From Hyalella azteca (Eukaryota > Arthropoda > Malacostraca > Amphipoda > Hyalellidae): DNA of 64,000 nucleotides. The notes beneath the pieces are model-generated. The model had not been told where the DNA came from and made no database searches. It worked only from the letters and a program-made list of their open reading frames with translations. Position numbers and translations under genes: made by a program. The stretch covers positions 1 through 64,000 of the forward strand of contig NW_025944791.1 in the NCBI RefSeq assembly GCF_000764305.2. Direction: 5' to 3'. Shown in pieces: positions 51,655 through 62,625 of the stretch. The first letter of the stretch is position 1, and each line of letters begins with the position of its first letter.

Positions 51655-51835
51655 CTGTATTTTTTCTTTTTACCGTATTTTTACCGCACTTTACCATACT
51701 TTTTACCGTATTTTTACGTTTTTACCATATTTTTACATTTTTTACCGTATCTTTACCGTATTTTTCCGTATCTTTACCGTATTTTTTCCGTATTTTTACT
51801 GTATTTTTACTGTAATTTACTGTATTTACTGTTTC
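51655..51835. repeat. TTTTTACCGTA minisatellite, about 12-14 bp period
   Basis: About 13 imperfect units of TTTTTACCGTA and variants (CCATA, CTGTA). The 117-codon plus-strand ORF across it is a repeat artefact. Confidence 0.85.
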
Positions 51836-53674
51836 TCAGTTCGTAGAGATACAAGTTTCGTTTCTTGTTTCCGAGCCGGCTCTATATACAGTAGGTGGTA
51901 AATATTTAATTTTGCTCTTTGTATCAGTACGATTACCAGCGCCCTGCCACATTAAATACTTGATTTAGCCTTTCATTCCTCCTAAATTAGCATGCGAATA
52001 ATCATATCACACATATTATTCAATTTTTTATGATGAAACGACAAGGTAAATGACCATAAACCTGAAAAATCTAGGGATCAGCGGAGCCGCATTTCGATTA
52101 CTTTTACACGTTCAAACTTATCTTACTGTGCGTTCCCCATTCTATCCCAGAATTTGATAAGTTTCGTAATGCCGTATAAAGATAATTCATCAACAGAATA
52201 TATTTTTTATTTTGCGTTATTCCTTCTTATACCATTTGATCAGCGAGGCCAAGTTTCTTCAAATCCGCCTTCATAAAAATACAATCTAAATATGCATCAG
52301 TTTACTCCCTTTTGGGCAAAGAAGGTTCATCTTATTCAGTGCAAACATTTTACTTGTATCATGAATTCAATTTCAATTTAAAACACTCGATCGTCCTTGC
52401 GATTCAACGTTTCTTCAGAAATGGAGAAGCGTCTCGAGTCTCGCGTCGATCGGTGAAACTGTCAAGGAGACGCGGCCTTCGATTGCGTCTTAATTTAAAA
52501 TTTCTTCCCCGAAGACTTTAGTCTTGTACACATAAATTTTTGGCTCCAATACCTGCAGTTCGTTAACAAAAGTCTATGTTGTTGCGCCCGTCCTTTTGAT
52601 CGACGATCTTGCAGAGCACACGCCTTCAATTTAGTGTGAAAATTTGAAATTTTTTGTTTTAAAATTAAATGTGTGAGTTTCAGCCCCGCTTTGAAGACAT
52701 CGTGCTTGTGCTAGCGAGTATGTCGACTTGTCTTTACTGTGTACAAACTTTCATGTTTGTGAATTAATTAAAAACCTGATGATCCACGGAGCCCTTGTAT
52801 CAATAGGCAATATGATACTTGATCAAAACTTGGGCTAAATTTCGAACACATTTGAATTCTTGTTTACGATGAATAGAATTCGATCAAAGTCGAGGCTGCG
52901 GTTCAAATGCCTGTAGTATTTTATATACTTGGTTTAGTGTTTGTGTGCGGCGCAATCATCAGGGAAATAATTCCAGTGATTGAAGCTGTGGACAATATTT
53001 TCACGTGGTTGTTATTTGTCCAATTCCGGGCCGTCGCAACGCGAAAGAATATATTATTAAAGGAATTAGATCATTTGCTTGGAAATTCTCAAACTGAACT
53101 CAAATGTTTTCTTGTGATAAATTATTCATGTACCCGTTTTGTTCAATGACCTAGTACAAAAAAAGGCATAGATATCACCTCCTTGCATGAGACCGCTCAA
53201 TGCCAATGATGATTAAAAAACCATCGACATAATTTCGTCGATGTTGTTGCTTGTAGTAGAAAAAAGTTAGAAACGAAATTATCGGAATTAAGAATTGCTT
53301 TTCATTTTGACCGTCGCTATATATTCAACTTTCAGTCCTCCATTCTATTCAAAACCCAACTTGTTTCTCTCTATTCGTCTCGATGTAGATTTAAAATTTG
53401 TATTGCGTTCCTGTCGTATCATTTACTCAAGGAACTTTTTCAACACACCTTTAGAATTCTGTTATTTTATGAAAAAATAACATTTTTACCATTTAAAAAA
53501 GACGATGCTTAAAATCTTACTTCTCCTGAGCATTTTCATGTCGTTTTAGTAAATTAATATTTCAATGATATAATTGTTCTGAGCATGTCCCTGCTTTGAA
53601 AATTGTGATGTAAGAATGTATTTGTTGGTGCGGGATGCACTCATCTTACTGCCTTCTCTTCTGGTCCTCTTCAG
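51836..53674. other. End of intron 1, nothing recognised
   Basis: No exon with convincing borders before the acceptor CTCTTCAG at 53674. Confidence 0.45.
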
Positions 53675-53787
53675 TTTGCTCGAGCCGCACGATCAAGAGC
53701 GTGGAAGACCTCCAGAGTTTATGCCATTGCCGAGTGATAGAAGGACAGCTCACGATGACAGACTTCGAAATGCCAGCCAATAAATCG
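53675..53787 (+). CDS. InR-like: Exon 2: start of receptor L1 domain
   Basis: Acceptor CTGGTCCTCTTCAG (AG at 53673-53674), donor TCG|GTGAGT at 53788. With the last G of exon 1 it reads VCSSRTIKSVEDLQSLCHC and then RVIEGQLTMTDFEM. This fits the insulin-receptor L1 start, in which a Cys-containing segment is followed by L-x-x-L-x-x-C-x-VIEG-x-L. It enters in phase 1 and leaves in phase 0. A Cys two residues before the conserved one (CHC) is unusual. Confidence 0.9.
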
Positions 53788-54347
53788 GTGAGTTTAAGTT
53801 ATATGATGTGTTTTTTTTCAGCGTGCCGCCGCCCTCCTTACCAACTCCTACCATTAATTTATAGTGTTAGTGTAAATAACGACTGAAGAAACCCAGAATG
53901 AGGTTCTTCAAATTGTGCAGGATTATGAAAGTATTACATCGACTCTTCGGATTTATTCGGCATTCACTACCAACTTTGATCAGGGGACGTTGTCTTCGAC
54001 CATCGTGGGACACTACAATACATTCATTTGATCGTGGGCACTGCATTGACGTAATGAGGTGCAATGATATGTTGTGATGTACGATGTTATGTCGCGAGGT
54101 TTATTTGCTCGTCATGAGGTACAAATTGTGCCGTGAAGTGCTGTAGGAAGATTTAAGGTGAAATGTATCAAGGTGCAATATCCCATTTACATAATTTGGC
54201 TCCAATTTCTAGTTTCAGTTTCCTTCTGTAACATCAATTAAATGCACCTATAATGCTTTTTTTTTAAGCTTTACTAAGTAACAGATATATCAGATCTCAT
54301 TTATAAATTTCTAGTGACCATAGATTGTCTTCGCCTGTCTGCTGCAG

Positions 54348-54457
54348 AAGCCGTGGCAGTTCCCTCTTCTTGTGGAAGTTCAGGCCTACATCCTCATCTT
54401 CAAAGTCAAGAACTTATTCTCCTTGACAGCCACATTCCCAAGTCTGGTCATCATCAG
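54348..54457 (+). CDS. InR-like: Exon 3: L1 domain, beta-helix middle
   Basis: The acceptor is TGTCTGCTGCAG with AG at 54346-54347; the donor is CAG|GTATTG at 54458. The correct frame reads KPWQFPLLVEVQAYILIFKV, then KNLFSLTATFPSLVIIR. This is the L1 pattern FP-L-I-x-x-YLL-F-V-x-L-SL-x-x-FP-L-VIR. A longer ORF in another frame over the same bases is a shadow. Phase 0 in, phase 2 out. The out phase splits the Arg codon. Confidence 0.9.
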
Positions 54458-55123
54458 GTATTGAACATCACTATTGAAAAATATTTATTTTTTTTTTGTA
54501 TTATTGAGGCTGTGTTAATTCTCGCTCGTGTAAACTTGTTTGCCATTTCAATTTCATTTTATGTAAAACGTCTGAAGACTTTTTACAAGGAATGTGAAAT
54601 GAGAGATTCGTGTTAAATAATCATATTGAATTCTTCGTGCTGCTTTGTTTTCTCCTCATTGCCCGCTTATTATAGTGGTGACGTAATGACCAATATCGGA
54701 CATCGATACTTCGTCATCATTTGTCAGTCGGAATTAGGCAGCGTTGGCGTAAAAATTCTCTGGCAAATTTTTTTGTTACTATACTGACTACTCAAATTCA
54801 TTGGTCAAGCACTGCTCGAATTTGAGAGTTAGCTAACACATGAAATATGTAAAAAAACACCTATTATCTCAAATTAATTGGCCAATCATTACGTTTTCGA
54901 AAGCATTCTTTCATTCCACTGTGAGATGGTTAGTCTTTCAATTATTTGACTTCTCATTACCTTCTTACATACGATAAAAAACACTACACATACACTTTGA
55001 GTCATCGAAATTAGAGCTAGTAAATAAAAACACAGATGACATTTGTCTTGTTTCTTGTGACCAAATATACATATAGGTTCAGTAATGTGAAAGATGTAAA
55101 GCTAATCGTGTTATTCGTGGCAG

Positions 55124-55316
55124 AGGGGAAAGTTTGTATCACAACTACGCTCTAGTGATCGCAGCAAACCACGACCTGGAGGATGTTTGGTTGCCCAGCC
55201 TGACTGTCATCGCGCGAGGGGGCGTTCGTATAGAGGACAACATACGAGCCTGTGGCGTGCACCGCATGTTGTGGGACAACATAGCAAGAGAGGGAGCATA
55301 TCTCAGTGTTCTCTCG
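55124..55316 (+). CDS. InR-like: Exon 4: end of L1 domain
   Basis: Acceptor TTATTCGTGGCAG (weak pyrimidine tract), donor TCG|GTCAGT at 55317. Completing the split Arg codon, it reads RGESLYHNYALVIAANHDL, then EDVWLPSLTVIARGGVRIED, then NIRACGVHRMLWDNI. NYALVI, the RGGVRIE-N strand, the following Cys and the W-x-x-I motif are hallmarks of the insulin-receptor L1 C-terminal part. Phase 2 in, phase 0 out. Confidence 0.93.
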
Positions 55317-55994
55317 GTCAGTGGAAAATGCTCAGATAATTTTGTTTAGTATAAAAAAATATAAAACGTGTAAATCTAGCCGTAATATTATAAATGAGCT
55401 TGTTGTTGGGCAGTGGTTTTTTTAATACTTTAATTAGTTGTTGTGTACTAATATGAACTACAGCCGGCCATTTATTTAAGCTAGCTATACTTATTCTACT
55501 AGAAATGGGGTACACTAATGTACATGGTCATTGCGGAACAGAATGATAGAGAATATGGGACAGAATGATAGATAGACGATCTTAACCCCATTATTTTCGG
55601 TCCGCCATTTGTTTCCTACAGTCAATCAATGATCCACGAATTTTTTCAAATAGGAAAGTGAAGGTTGCATGGAAAAAACTTTTGCAGTGACTCAGAACTT
55701 CATCAAAAGACGCGTGACGCTCAGAAGTGCGTCTCAATTAAAGCCCTTAGGCCATTCTGGTTTAGGACTTCGCAGAGACCACAAAGTCTGCGATTGCTTC
55801 GCGGTCTCTAATTGCATTGAATACCCAAGGCCCTAAAATCTTTCTGAATGTGAATGAGTTCTTAGTTGGACGTATTTCGATTTAGTTACGCAGTATTTCA
55901 TTAGAAAAATTTCTCTAAATGCATTTGAAATAGGAAAAGTGTAGATTTTTTGAGTCACATGTTTGTTAAATCGCAGTCCTTTTTTGTTGATCAG

Positions 55995-56883
55995 AGCGAG
56001 AAAAAGGATTGCCCCGCGATTCCTTGTCAGTCCCGATGGAGTAGCGATGTCACCTCGACTTTAAGTGAAGTTCCGTTCGACACGTCAAAACCAGCAGGCA
56101 ACGACGTTCATGTCTCCAAACGAAAGCGCAGAAAACGGAATGATAAGAGTAATCGAATTGTAATAGTTAACTCCAATGCCGGATCAATGTTTCAGCAGAA
56201 TGAAAACCTGCAGCCTCCTGGCAAAGTAGAGCATATATACGCATTAAAATCTAATTTAAAAATATCTCCATCTTCTACTTACTCCTATAAAAAATTAGTG
56301 GACAACAGCAGCATAACTTCTAATAACATCAAACCAAATCTCAAAATTCAAAAAGTAACTAAGTTGCACCTTCAAAATATTAATTCAGCTCCATGGAGTG
56401 CCACTTCTTCCAAATTTTCAGTCAAGGATTTTCCGACCGACGAGTTAAAATTTCACAAACTGAAACTGAGAGCCCAGCCAGGCACTCGGCCGGGCGTTCG
56501 ACGCATTGAATCACGCCTAAGAGATGTCGCCTCTTCGGATTATTTCAATAAAGCTATAAACAATGAGACTATAATTCCTGAAACAAGAAACCTGCATAAT
56601 GGAAGTCTGGAAATGATAAACGCTCGAATTCGTCGGATGAAATTCGGTCTTGAAAGATTAACGCCTTCTATTGCAAGTAGTCGGAAGGTGGACGAAATTT
56701 TCGCTTCCGAAGCCTCGCAGTCCGGAGTATCAACAAAGTATGACGGATCTGCGAGATTGTCCGCAATAAACAAGATGAAATTAGTTCTTCAATCGAGTGT
56801 GCGCACCAGAAGATCTGATTCGCCTTCACGAACAAACTTGGCGTCTTTCGCGTGTATGACCGGCGCTACAGTCAACTATTCAG
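55995..56883 (+). CDS. InR-like: Exon 5: large basic insert in the Cys-rich region
   Basis: Acceptor TTTTTTGTTGATCAG (AG 55993-55994), donor TTCAG|GTGATT at 56884. Phase 0 in, phase 1 out; 296 codons plus one base. It begins SEKKDCPAIPC, aligning with the Cys pair at the L1/Cys-rich border of insulin receptors. Then come 275 residues without any cysteine (residues 12-286), rich in Ser, Lys, Arg and Asn, and finally FACMTGATVNYSG. It replaces the first Cys-rich modules. KRKRRKR at residues 42-48 (56118-56138) and RTRR before Ser at 270-273 (56802-56813) fit furin-type cleavage. NSS, NET, NGS and NYS are potential N-glycosylation sites. A 296-codon open frame is very unlikely by chance in DNA this AT-rich. 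Skipping it would shift the frame, so it is probably constitutive. No known domain is recognised inside. Confidence 0.85.
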
Positions 56884-57934
56884 GTGATTTTTTAATCTCT
56901 CTCTCGCACTCTTTCTTTCCCTATATCATTCACGGAACATCTTGACGTTTATGGCATTGTTTTGAGAAAATTATTAATCAATCTTAACCTCAGAGAACAG
57001 GTAATGATGAAAACCTGAATTTGGTTTTGAAAATTGCACAGCCTTGAGGCTTTTTCCTTCGTGTGAATAAGCAAATTTTGGTTACAAGAACTATATGTTT
57101 CACTTTCTTCATTGGGTAAATGATTACATGTAAAGATTTTTCGGCACGGGGGAATCGTCATGGGTTGGAAATAATGAAGTTCCTAATTCAAATAAGATAT
57201 CAAAGAATTAGAAGGCATTTGTGTTTTGGGATGTCATATCATGAAAGAGAGAACCGAATGAAATTCATGCAAAAACTCGACGCCCAACGCCCATGACATG
57301 TAATCAACACTGCCTGTATGGCTGACTGATTGATAATCCTGCGTTTTTACAGAAAGTTGGGCACTCTAGATGGTATTCATGACACTATTTTCTTCAATAA
57401 ATTTGCTCAACCTCATATACCGATGGTCTTCATACAAACTGAAGCAAGCACTAAAATGAAGTGGGAAAAAGGCTCTATAATTTATTGCTCTGTATACGAA
57501 TGCAAAACTGGCCGATCTAAATGAAAGCATGAAACCTTTTCGTTAAAAGCATTTCTGAATGCAAGTTTCATTCTGAGCAGTCAAAAGTTGTAAACGTAGA
57601 AAAAAGATGGTCAGCTTTCCCGAATGTATATCCTGCTCTACGAATAAAAAAGGTCTAATAATAATAATATTATGAATAATAATAAAATTAACCCGAACAT
57701 CTCTTTCATTACTTTTTTATCTTTAAATTTTCATGCCATTGCTTCCAGTTCTGCCGACAGACAAAGGTTTCCAAGTAATTATTTCTCACTATCAGGATTC
57801 TGGCTGATTAGTACATGTAATCGTATTAGTACATGTACTCATCGTAGAACTCAGACACCTTAACCGACATTTCTGAACATCAGTAATCATAATCTAACTG
57901 CTAAAACATCGTTGATCATAATCTTTAGATTCAG

Positions 57935-58056
57935 GTTGCTCGCCTCAGTGCCTCGGAGGCTGTAGGGCGCCTCGTATGGCCTCGCAGTGCGTGGCTTGCA
58001 AAAACGTTTACTTTGATGGACAATGTCGCTCCAGTTGTCCTCGCCCGCTGGTCAGG
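57935..58056 (+). CDS. InR-like: Exon 6: furin-like Cys-rich module
   Basis: Acceptor ATCTTTAGATTCAG (AG 57933-57934), donor AGG|GTAAGC at 58057. Phase 1 in, phase 0 out. It reads CSPQCLGGC, then RAPRMASQCVACKNVYFDGQ, then CRSSCPRPLVR. This closely follows the insulin-receptor Cys-rich signature ECLGxC, CVACRNFYLDGxC, CP. It shows that a genuine furin-like repeat follows the exon 5 insert. Using the CTCAG at 57948 as acceptor instead would bring a stop codon into frame, so the upstream acceptor is preferred. Confidence 0.92.
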
Positions 58057-58444
58057 GTAAGCTATTCATATCCTTCATTTTCGCAAATTGTGGCAGTCTT
58101 AAATTGTTTTACATTGTGTCATCACAAGAGCGGGCTGGGATGATATTTCTGTCTACCGTTAAATATGTGCATCTATATAAAATACGGCGTTTCAAGCTCA
58201 GTTCCACATCAGTGATTCTCAATAAAGAAAATTTTTCCAATTTTCTCACTCTGATAGTACGAATAATTAAGACGTTTTAATTGGACCATAGAGCACTCAA
58301 TACAACCAAGCGTATGGACAAGACAACCGTATGATAATAGAGACTGTAATTCTATGAATATCATAAAATGTCAAACAAATTGCAACAAAATTCCAAATTA
58401 ATAACTTTTTGTTATAATATTAATTTCAAATTTTATTTTTGCAG

Positions 58445-58493
58445 GTCAATCATCGCTGTTCTACTGAGAGTCCAGCACCGGAAGATACCATCA
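58445..58493 (+). CDS. InR-like: Exon 7: 49-nt small exon, end of Cys-rich
   Basis: Acceptor TTTTTGCAG (AG 58443-58444), donor ATCA|GTGAGT at 58494. Phase 0 in, phase 1 out. It reads VNHRCSTESPAPEDTI. It supplies the Cys that follows the CP-motif of exon 6. In canonical insulin receptors about 60 more Cys-rich residues would follow before L2; here the next supported exon already starts L2. Confidence 0.75.
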
Positions 58494-61406
58494 GTGAGTA
58501 AATACTGTTAGATTTCAATATTTAATTCCCTAAAATCCCATATAGATGAAACATTGGCTCGGATTAATACAAAACTACTTTCTGCATACTCAACTCTGCG
58601 AAACTTATCCTTCGCGTGGGCTTCCCAACAATCAAGATCTGAACTCAAATAATTCCCATCAATTATTTTTTCCAGATTTTGATTTACGCCGCAGTTATTT
58701 TTTCTCTCTCTCAGCTTTTTCACAACCGAAAGTGAGATTTTCTGCAATTCACTGGATTCACAAAAATGTTTACCTTCACATTCTTTGGTGCGGAAGCTGT
58801 GCCCTGAATTGTAATATTTCCATTGGAAATCTCGTTGCCTCACCTCTCAAACTTCCATCCCACACACCATTGTCCAAATTAAAAAATTTCACAAAATAAA
58901 ATGATGTATTTTACTTTTTCATCTGCTGGTTTTGCGTTATAAATGTCTATTACCATATTATACATAAAATCTAGTTTCGTAGTTAACTAAAAATCATTTC
59001 GCTAAAAATAATGATAATTGTAAACAAATTTAGGACTCGCTGCCGTGAATGAATCTTTAACACACCAAAAAAAAAAACATAAGAACGCGTCACTCGCACC
59101 TGTCGTACGTACGTTCTCTCCGCTGTCAAACACCGCAATAACATAAGTCCGCTCAATAATATTGAACTAAGTAGTGATTCATTATAAACCATCTTACGAA
59201 ATTATATCATATTTAAAACACGCACATTAATTGTACATATAAAAATAAAAAACATTAAACTGAATTATTAACTAACAATTAAGGGACTTTTCAACGTCCA
59301 ACATGTGTGTTGATTCTAATCGAAAAACATTAATTATTAAACACAAAAACTCTACCATGAAAAATTTTTCGACATTTTTTTTAATTTCCGGATTATTTGG
59401 GGGTAAATTTTATCAGAAAAAAAAGTTTTCTTGGAGGAAAATATCCAATTCAGGCTAACTAATAAATGTAACTGCATCGGTCGCCTCTTCCCCGCAAAAA
59501 ATTCTATTTTCCAAAGCAAATTGTTATATCAGTAGAGATGATGAATATCGAGATAATAAATATTCGTGTTCGTCTCAGTGGCCAAGCCCTGAGTTTCTTG
59601 AAATGGGATTAGTCGGCGTTCACGATGGATTCATTCTACATTTCGAGATTAAATTTCTTTATTTTCCTTCATTCCTCTTCACTACTTATGGATAATAGTC
59701 GTTCGATGTATAAACATTTTTATTCAATCGTTAGCCACCTTAAATTATTTTATATTTTCTATTCCGAGTTTCTCTGAGCATTTGCGACGACGGTAAATTT
59801 GTTTTAGAAGCAAAGTCGAACTGTGAACGTCGTTATGACGTTACGATATGACATCAAATTCCACGTTTTTACAGTGCAAGTTTGTCAACTCAAAAATGTA
59901 ATTATTTCTCTAGAGTATTAACATTGAAATGTAATTCTAAATTGTGCTGCAAGGCATGGTATCTATAAATTAGTTAATATTAATATACCCTAGCTGTCAC
60001 GACGATAAGGTGCTTGTTTATAACCACGACGATGCTTAAGACGTGTCAGGCACCGCTCATATGAAGCCAAGTTGTTGTTTAACAAGTAAAAAAGCTTATG
60101 TTGTTATCACATACTCTATTTTCTTGTTTGACTAATTGTTTTCAGTTGAATTCGTATATTATTTTGTTAAGAACCTCTGCTTGCTCAGCAGCTAATACTC
60201 GCTCTGTTTCTACTGTCACCATTTTTCTATAAACGAAAACCAATTGATGGCATGTATCTAAAACAATTAAGAGTTTACTCTCCACTAGGCAGCAACAATT
60301 AAACACTGCTAGGTAATTTTTTTTAAGTAGATAGAAAGGTAAAAGCGCCATTTTTTTGAAGGAATTTGTTGGAGCTGCCCTTTATGAGGAACAGTATTTC
60401 CGTGAGAGGTTTGCTGAGGATATAGCAGAGGTAGCACTTACATCACCATAGAAATGCAGGAGTTATTTTTAAAATACTTATTACTTGTAAAAACTGTTCA
60501 TTTTAAAGAAAAACTCACACTAAAGTGTGACAAAAAGTTTTAACATTTAACATGAATGGGCTGCTGAACGTGAGATGACATTTAGAATAAAATGCTAATA
60601 TTTCGAAAAGCTGGGTACTAATTTGAAGAAATCATATTTAGTGATAATATGTTCATTCATCAGCTATACTCTTGTTTTCAACAAGCCCAAGCAAGAAACG
60701 AACTTTCTATGAAGTCACTTGTAATAAGGTCATAAGGCCTTAATATTACCAATAAAAAACAGTTTTAGCCAAACTAATAAAAGAACCATTTTTTATAAAC
60801 GGTGCCTTCAGTAACTTTGTGATTCTTAAATGCGCAGAGGTTGTAAACTAGTTAGTTCTTGTATTCTTATTTTTCCTATCTCATACAAGATCTTGTTTTG
60901 TAAAATGATACAAGTTATTAACAATTTATGAATTCGTTGCTATAACACCTTGTCTTCCACTGCGAATTGAGAGTACGATTATTTAAGCAATAAACGCGAG
61001 ATTTTTTGGCAAAGATTATGTGAAATTTAAGGTTAAGTTTGAACTCATGATGAATGATACTCGGGTTTGAAATGTTTCTGATAAATCTACAAAGATAATA
61101 ATACATGGCAATTATTGATTAATCAGTGGTTGAGCCTTTGTCTGATGCGAGTTTTACCGCGTTGCAAATGTATAAATATTACAAGCAAAACCTTTTCTTC
61201 GTTATCTAGACGCCATTAACGAAATGATGCAAACTTACGACAATGAAAACAGTTGAATTAATCGTGACGGGTAAATTCTATATGAACAAACGGAAAGACA
61301 AACTTTTTTCAAAACAATTCTGGAACCCTTTGGCATCTACCGGTATTATTTTCCGCAGAAATTAATTCTTGCACTTCTCAGTTCCTTCAATTCTCTTCGG
61401 CCACAG
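58494..61406. other. Intron 7; one weak extra exon candidate
   Basis: No clearly Cys-rich exon is visible. The only frame-compatible candidate is 58715-58810 (acceptor TCTCTCTCTCAG, donor AATT|GTAATA, phase 1 to phase 1), with three cysteines if joined to exon 8. It resembles the family poorly. A 39-codon protein-like ORF at about 60330-60450 lacks context. Confidence 0.35.
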
Positions 61407-61520
61407 ACACATGCGGCAGCGCCGGTGGCACCATCGAGATCTTCAGCCTCGCCCAGGCTGAGCCGCTGCAATCCTGCACGCGCGTCGACGCCAACATCAC
61501 CATCAGCATCGCCGTCACCA
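61407..61520 (+). CDS. InR-like: Exon 8: start of receptor L2 domain
   Basis: Acceptor TTCTCTTCGGCCACAG (AG 61405-61406), donor ACCA|GTCAGT at 61521. Phase 1 in and out. It reads NTCGSAGGTIEIFSLAQAEP, then LQSCTRVDANITISIAV. This is the insulin-receptor L2 start: a Cys, a Gly-x-TI strand, SAQ-L-x-x-C-T-V and an I-x-I strand. NIT is a potential N-glycosylation site. GC content is noticeably higher than in the other exons. The donor is formed by the first bases of the adjacent minisatellite unit. Confidence 0.88.
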
Positions 61521-62625
61521 GTCAGTGTTTGGGGGCTGTTTGTTCTCTGTGAGTGTTTGGGGGCTGTTTGTTCCCTGTCAGTGTTTGGGGCTGTTTGTTC
61601 CCTGTTAGTGTTTGGGGGCTGTTTGTTCTCTGTGAGTGTTTGGGGGCTGTTTGTTCCCTGTCAGTGTTTGGGGGCTGTTTGTTCCCAGTCAGTGTTTGAT
61701 TTGAGGGCTGCTTGTTCCCAGTCAGTGTTTGAGGGCTGCTTGTTCCCTGTCAGTGTTTGAGGGCTGCTTGTTCCCTGTCAGTGTTTGAGGGCAACTTGTT
61801 CCCAGTCAGTGTTTGAGGGCTGTTTGTTCCCTGTCAGTGTTTGAGGCCTGTTTGTTCCCTGTCAGTGTTTGAGGGCTACTTGTTCCCAGTCAGTGTTGGA
61901 GGGCTGTTTGTTCCCAGTCAGTGTTTGGGGGCTGTTTGTTCTCTGTCAATGTTTGAGGGCTGCTTGTTCCCTGTCAGTGTTTGAGGGCTGCTTGTTCCCT
62001 GTCAGTGTTTGAGGGCTGCTTGTTCTCAGTGAGTGATTGGGGCTGCTTGTTTCCAGTCAGTGTTTGAGGGCTGTTTGTTCCCTGTCAGTGTTTGAGGGCT
62101 GATTGTTCTCAGTCAGTGATTGATTGCTGCTTGTACTCAGTCATTGTTTGAGAGCTGCTTTTTCCCAGTCAGTGTTTGAGGGCTGTTTGTTCTCAGTCAG
62201 TATTTGAGAGCTGACTGTTCTCAGTCAGTGATTGAGTGCTGCTTGTACTCAGTCATTGTTTGAGGGCTGCCTGTATTCAGTCATTGTTTGAGGGCTGTTT
62301 GTTCTCAGTCAGTGTTTGAGTGCTGTTTGTTCCAGTCAGTGTTTGAGGGCTGCTTGTTCCCAGTCAGTGTTTGAGGGCTGTTTGTTCTCAGTCAGTGTTT
62401 GAGGGCGGCTTGTTCCCAGTCAGTGTTTGAGGGCTGTTTGTTCACAGTCAGTGTTTGAGAGTTGATTGTTCTCAGTCAGTGATTGAGTGCTGCTTGTTCT
62501 CAATCAGTGTTTGAGGGCTATTTGTTCCATGTCAGTGTTTGAGTGCTGCTTGTTCTCAAGAACAGTCAGTGTTCGAGGGCTGCTTGTACTCAGTCATTGT
62601 TTGAGGGCTGTTTGTTCCCTGTTTG
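61521..62625. repeat. 28-bp minisatellite at the start of intron 8
   Basis: About 39 imperfect units of GTCAGTGTTTGAGGGCTGCT plus TGTTCCCT (28 bp). The first third is richer in the TTTGGGGG variant and later units in TTTGAGGG. The array begins exactly at the intron's 5' splice site. Every unit repeats GTCAGT preceded by CA or GA, so each resembles a splice donor. The 111-codon plus-strand ORF through the exon and array is not the true reading. Confidence 0.95.

Noticed and set aside
57330..57524. 64-codon ORF after a good acceptor (TTTTTACAG at 57352) as a possible receptor exon
   Set aside because: Joining it after exon 5 brings an immediate in-frame stop, no suitable donor follows, and the sequence does not match the family.
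58546..58899. 117-codon plus-strand ORF and its 111-codon minus-strand partner in intron 7
   Set aside because: Intronic and mutually overlapping. Only the sub-segment 58715-58810 is frame-compatible as an exon, and its similarity is too weak to call.
60142..60450. Minus-strand 69-codon ORF and an adjacent plus-strand 39-codon protein-like frame
   Set aside because: Composition looks coding, but no family, splice sites or partner exons could be found.
61425..61760. 111-codon ORF starting inside exon 8 and running through the minisatellite
   Set aside because: Wrong frame for the L2 domain; the downstream part is tandem repeat.
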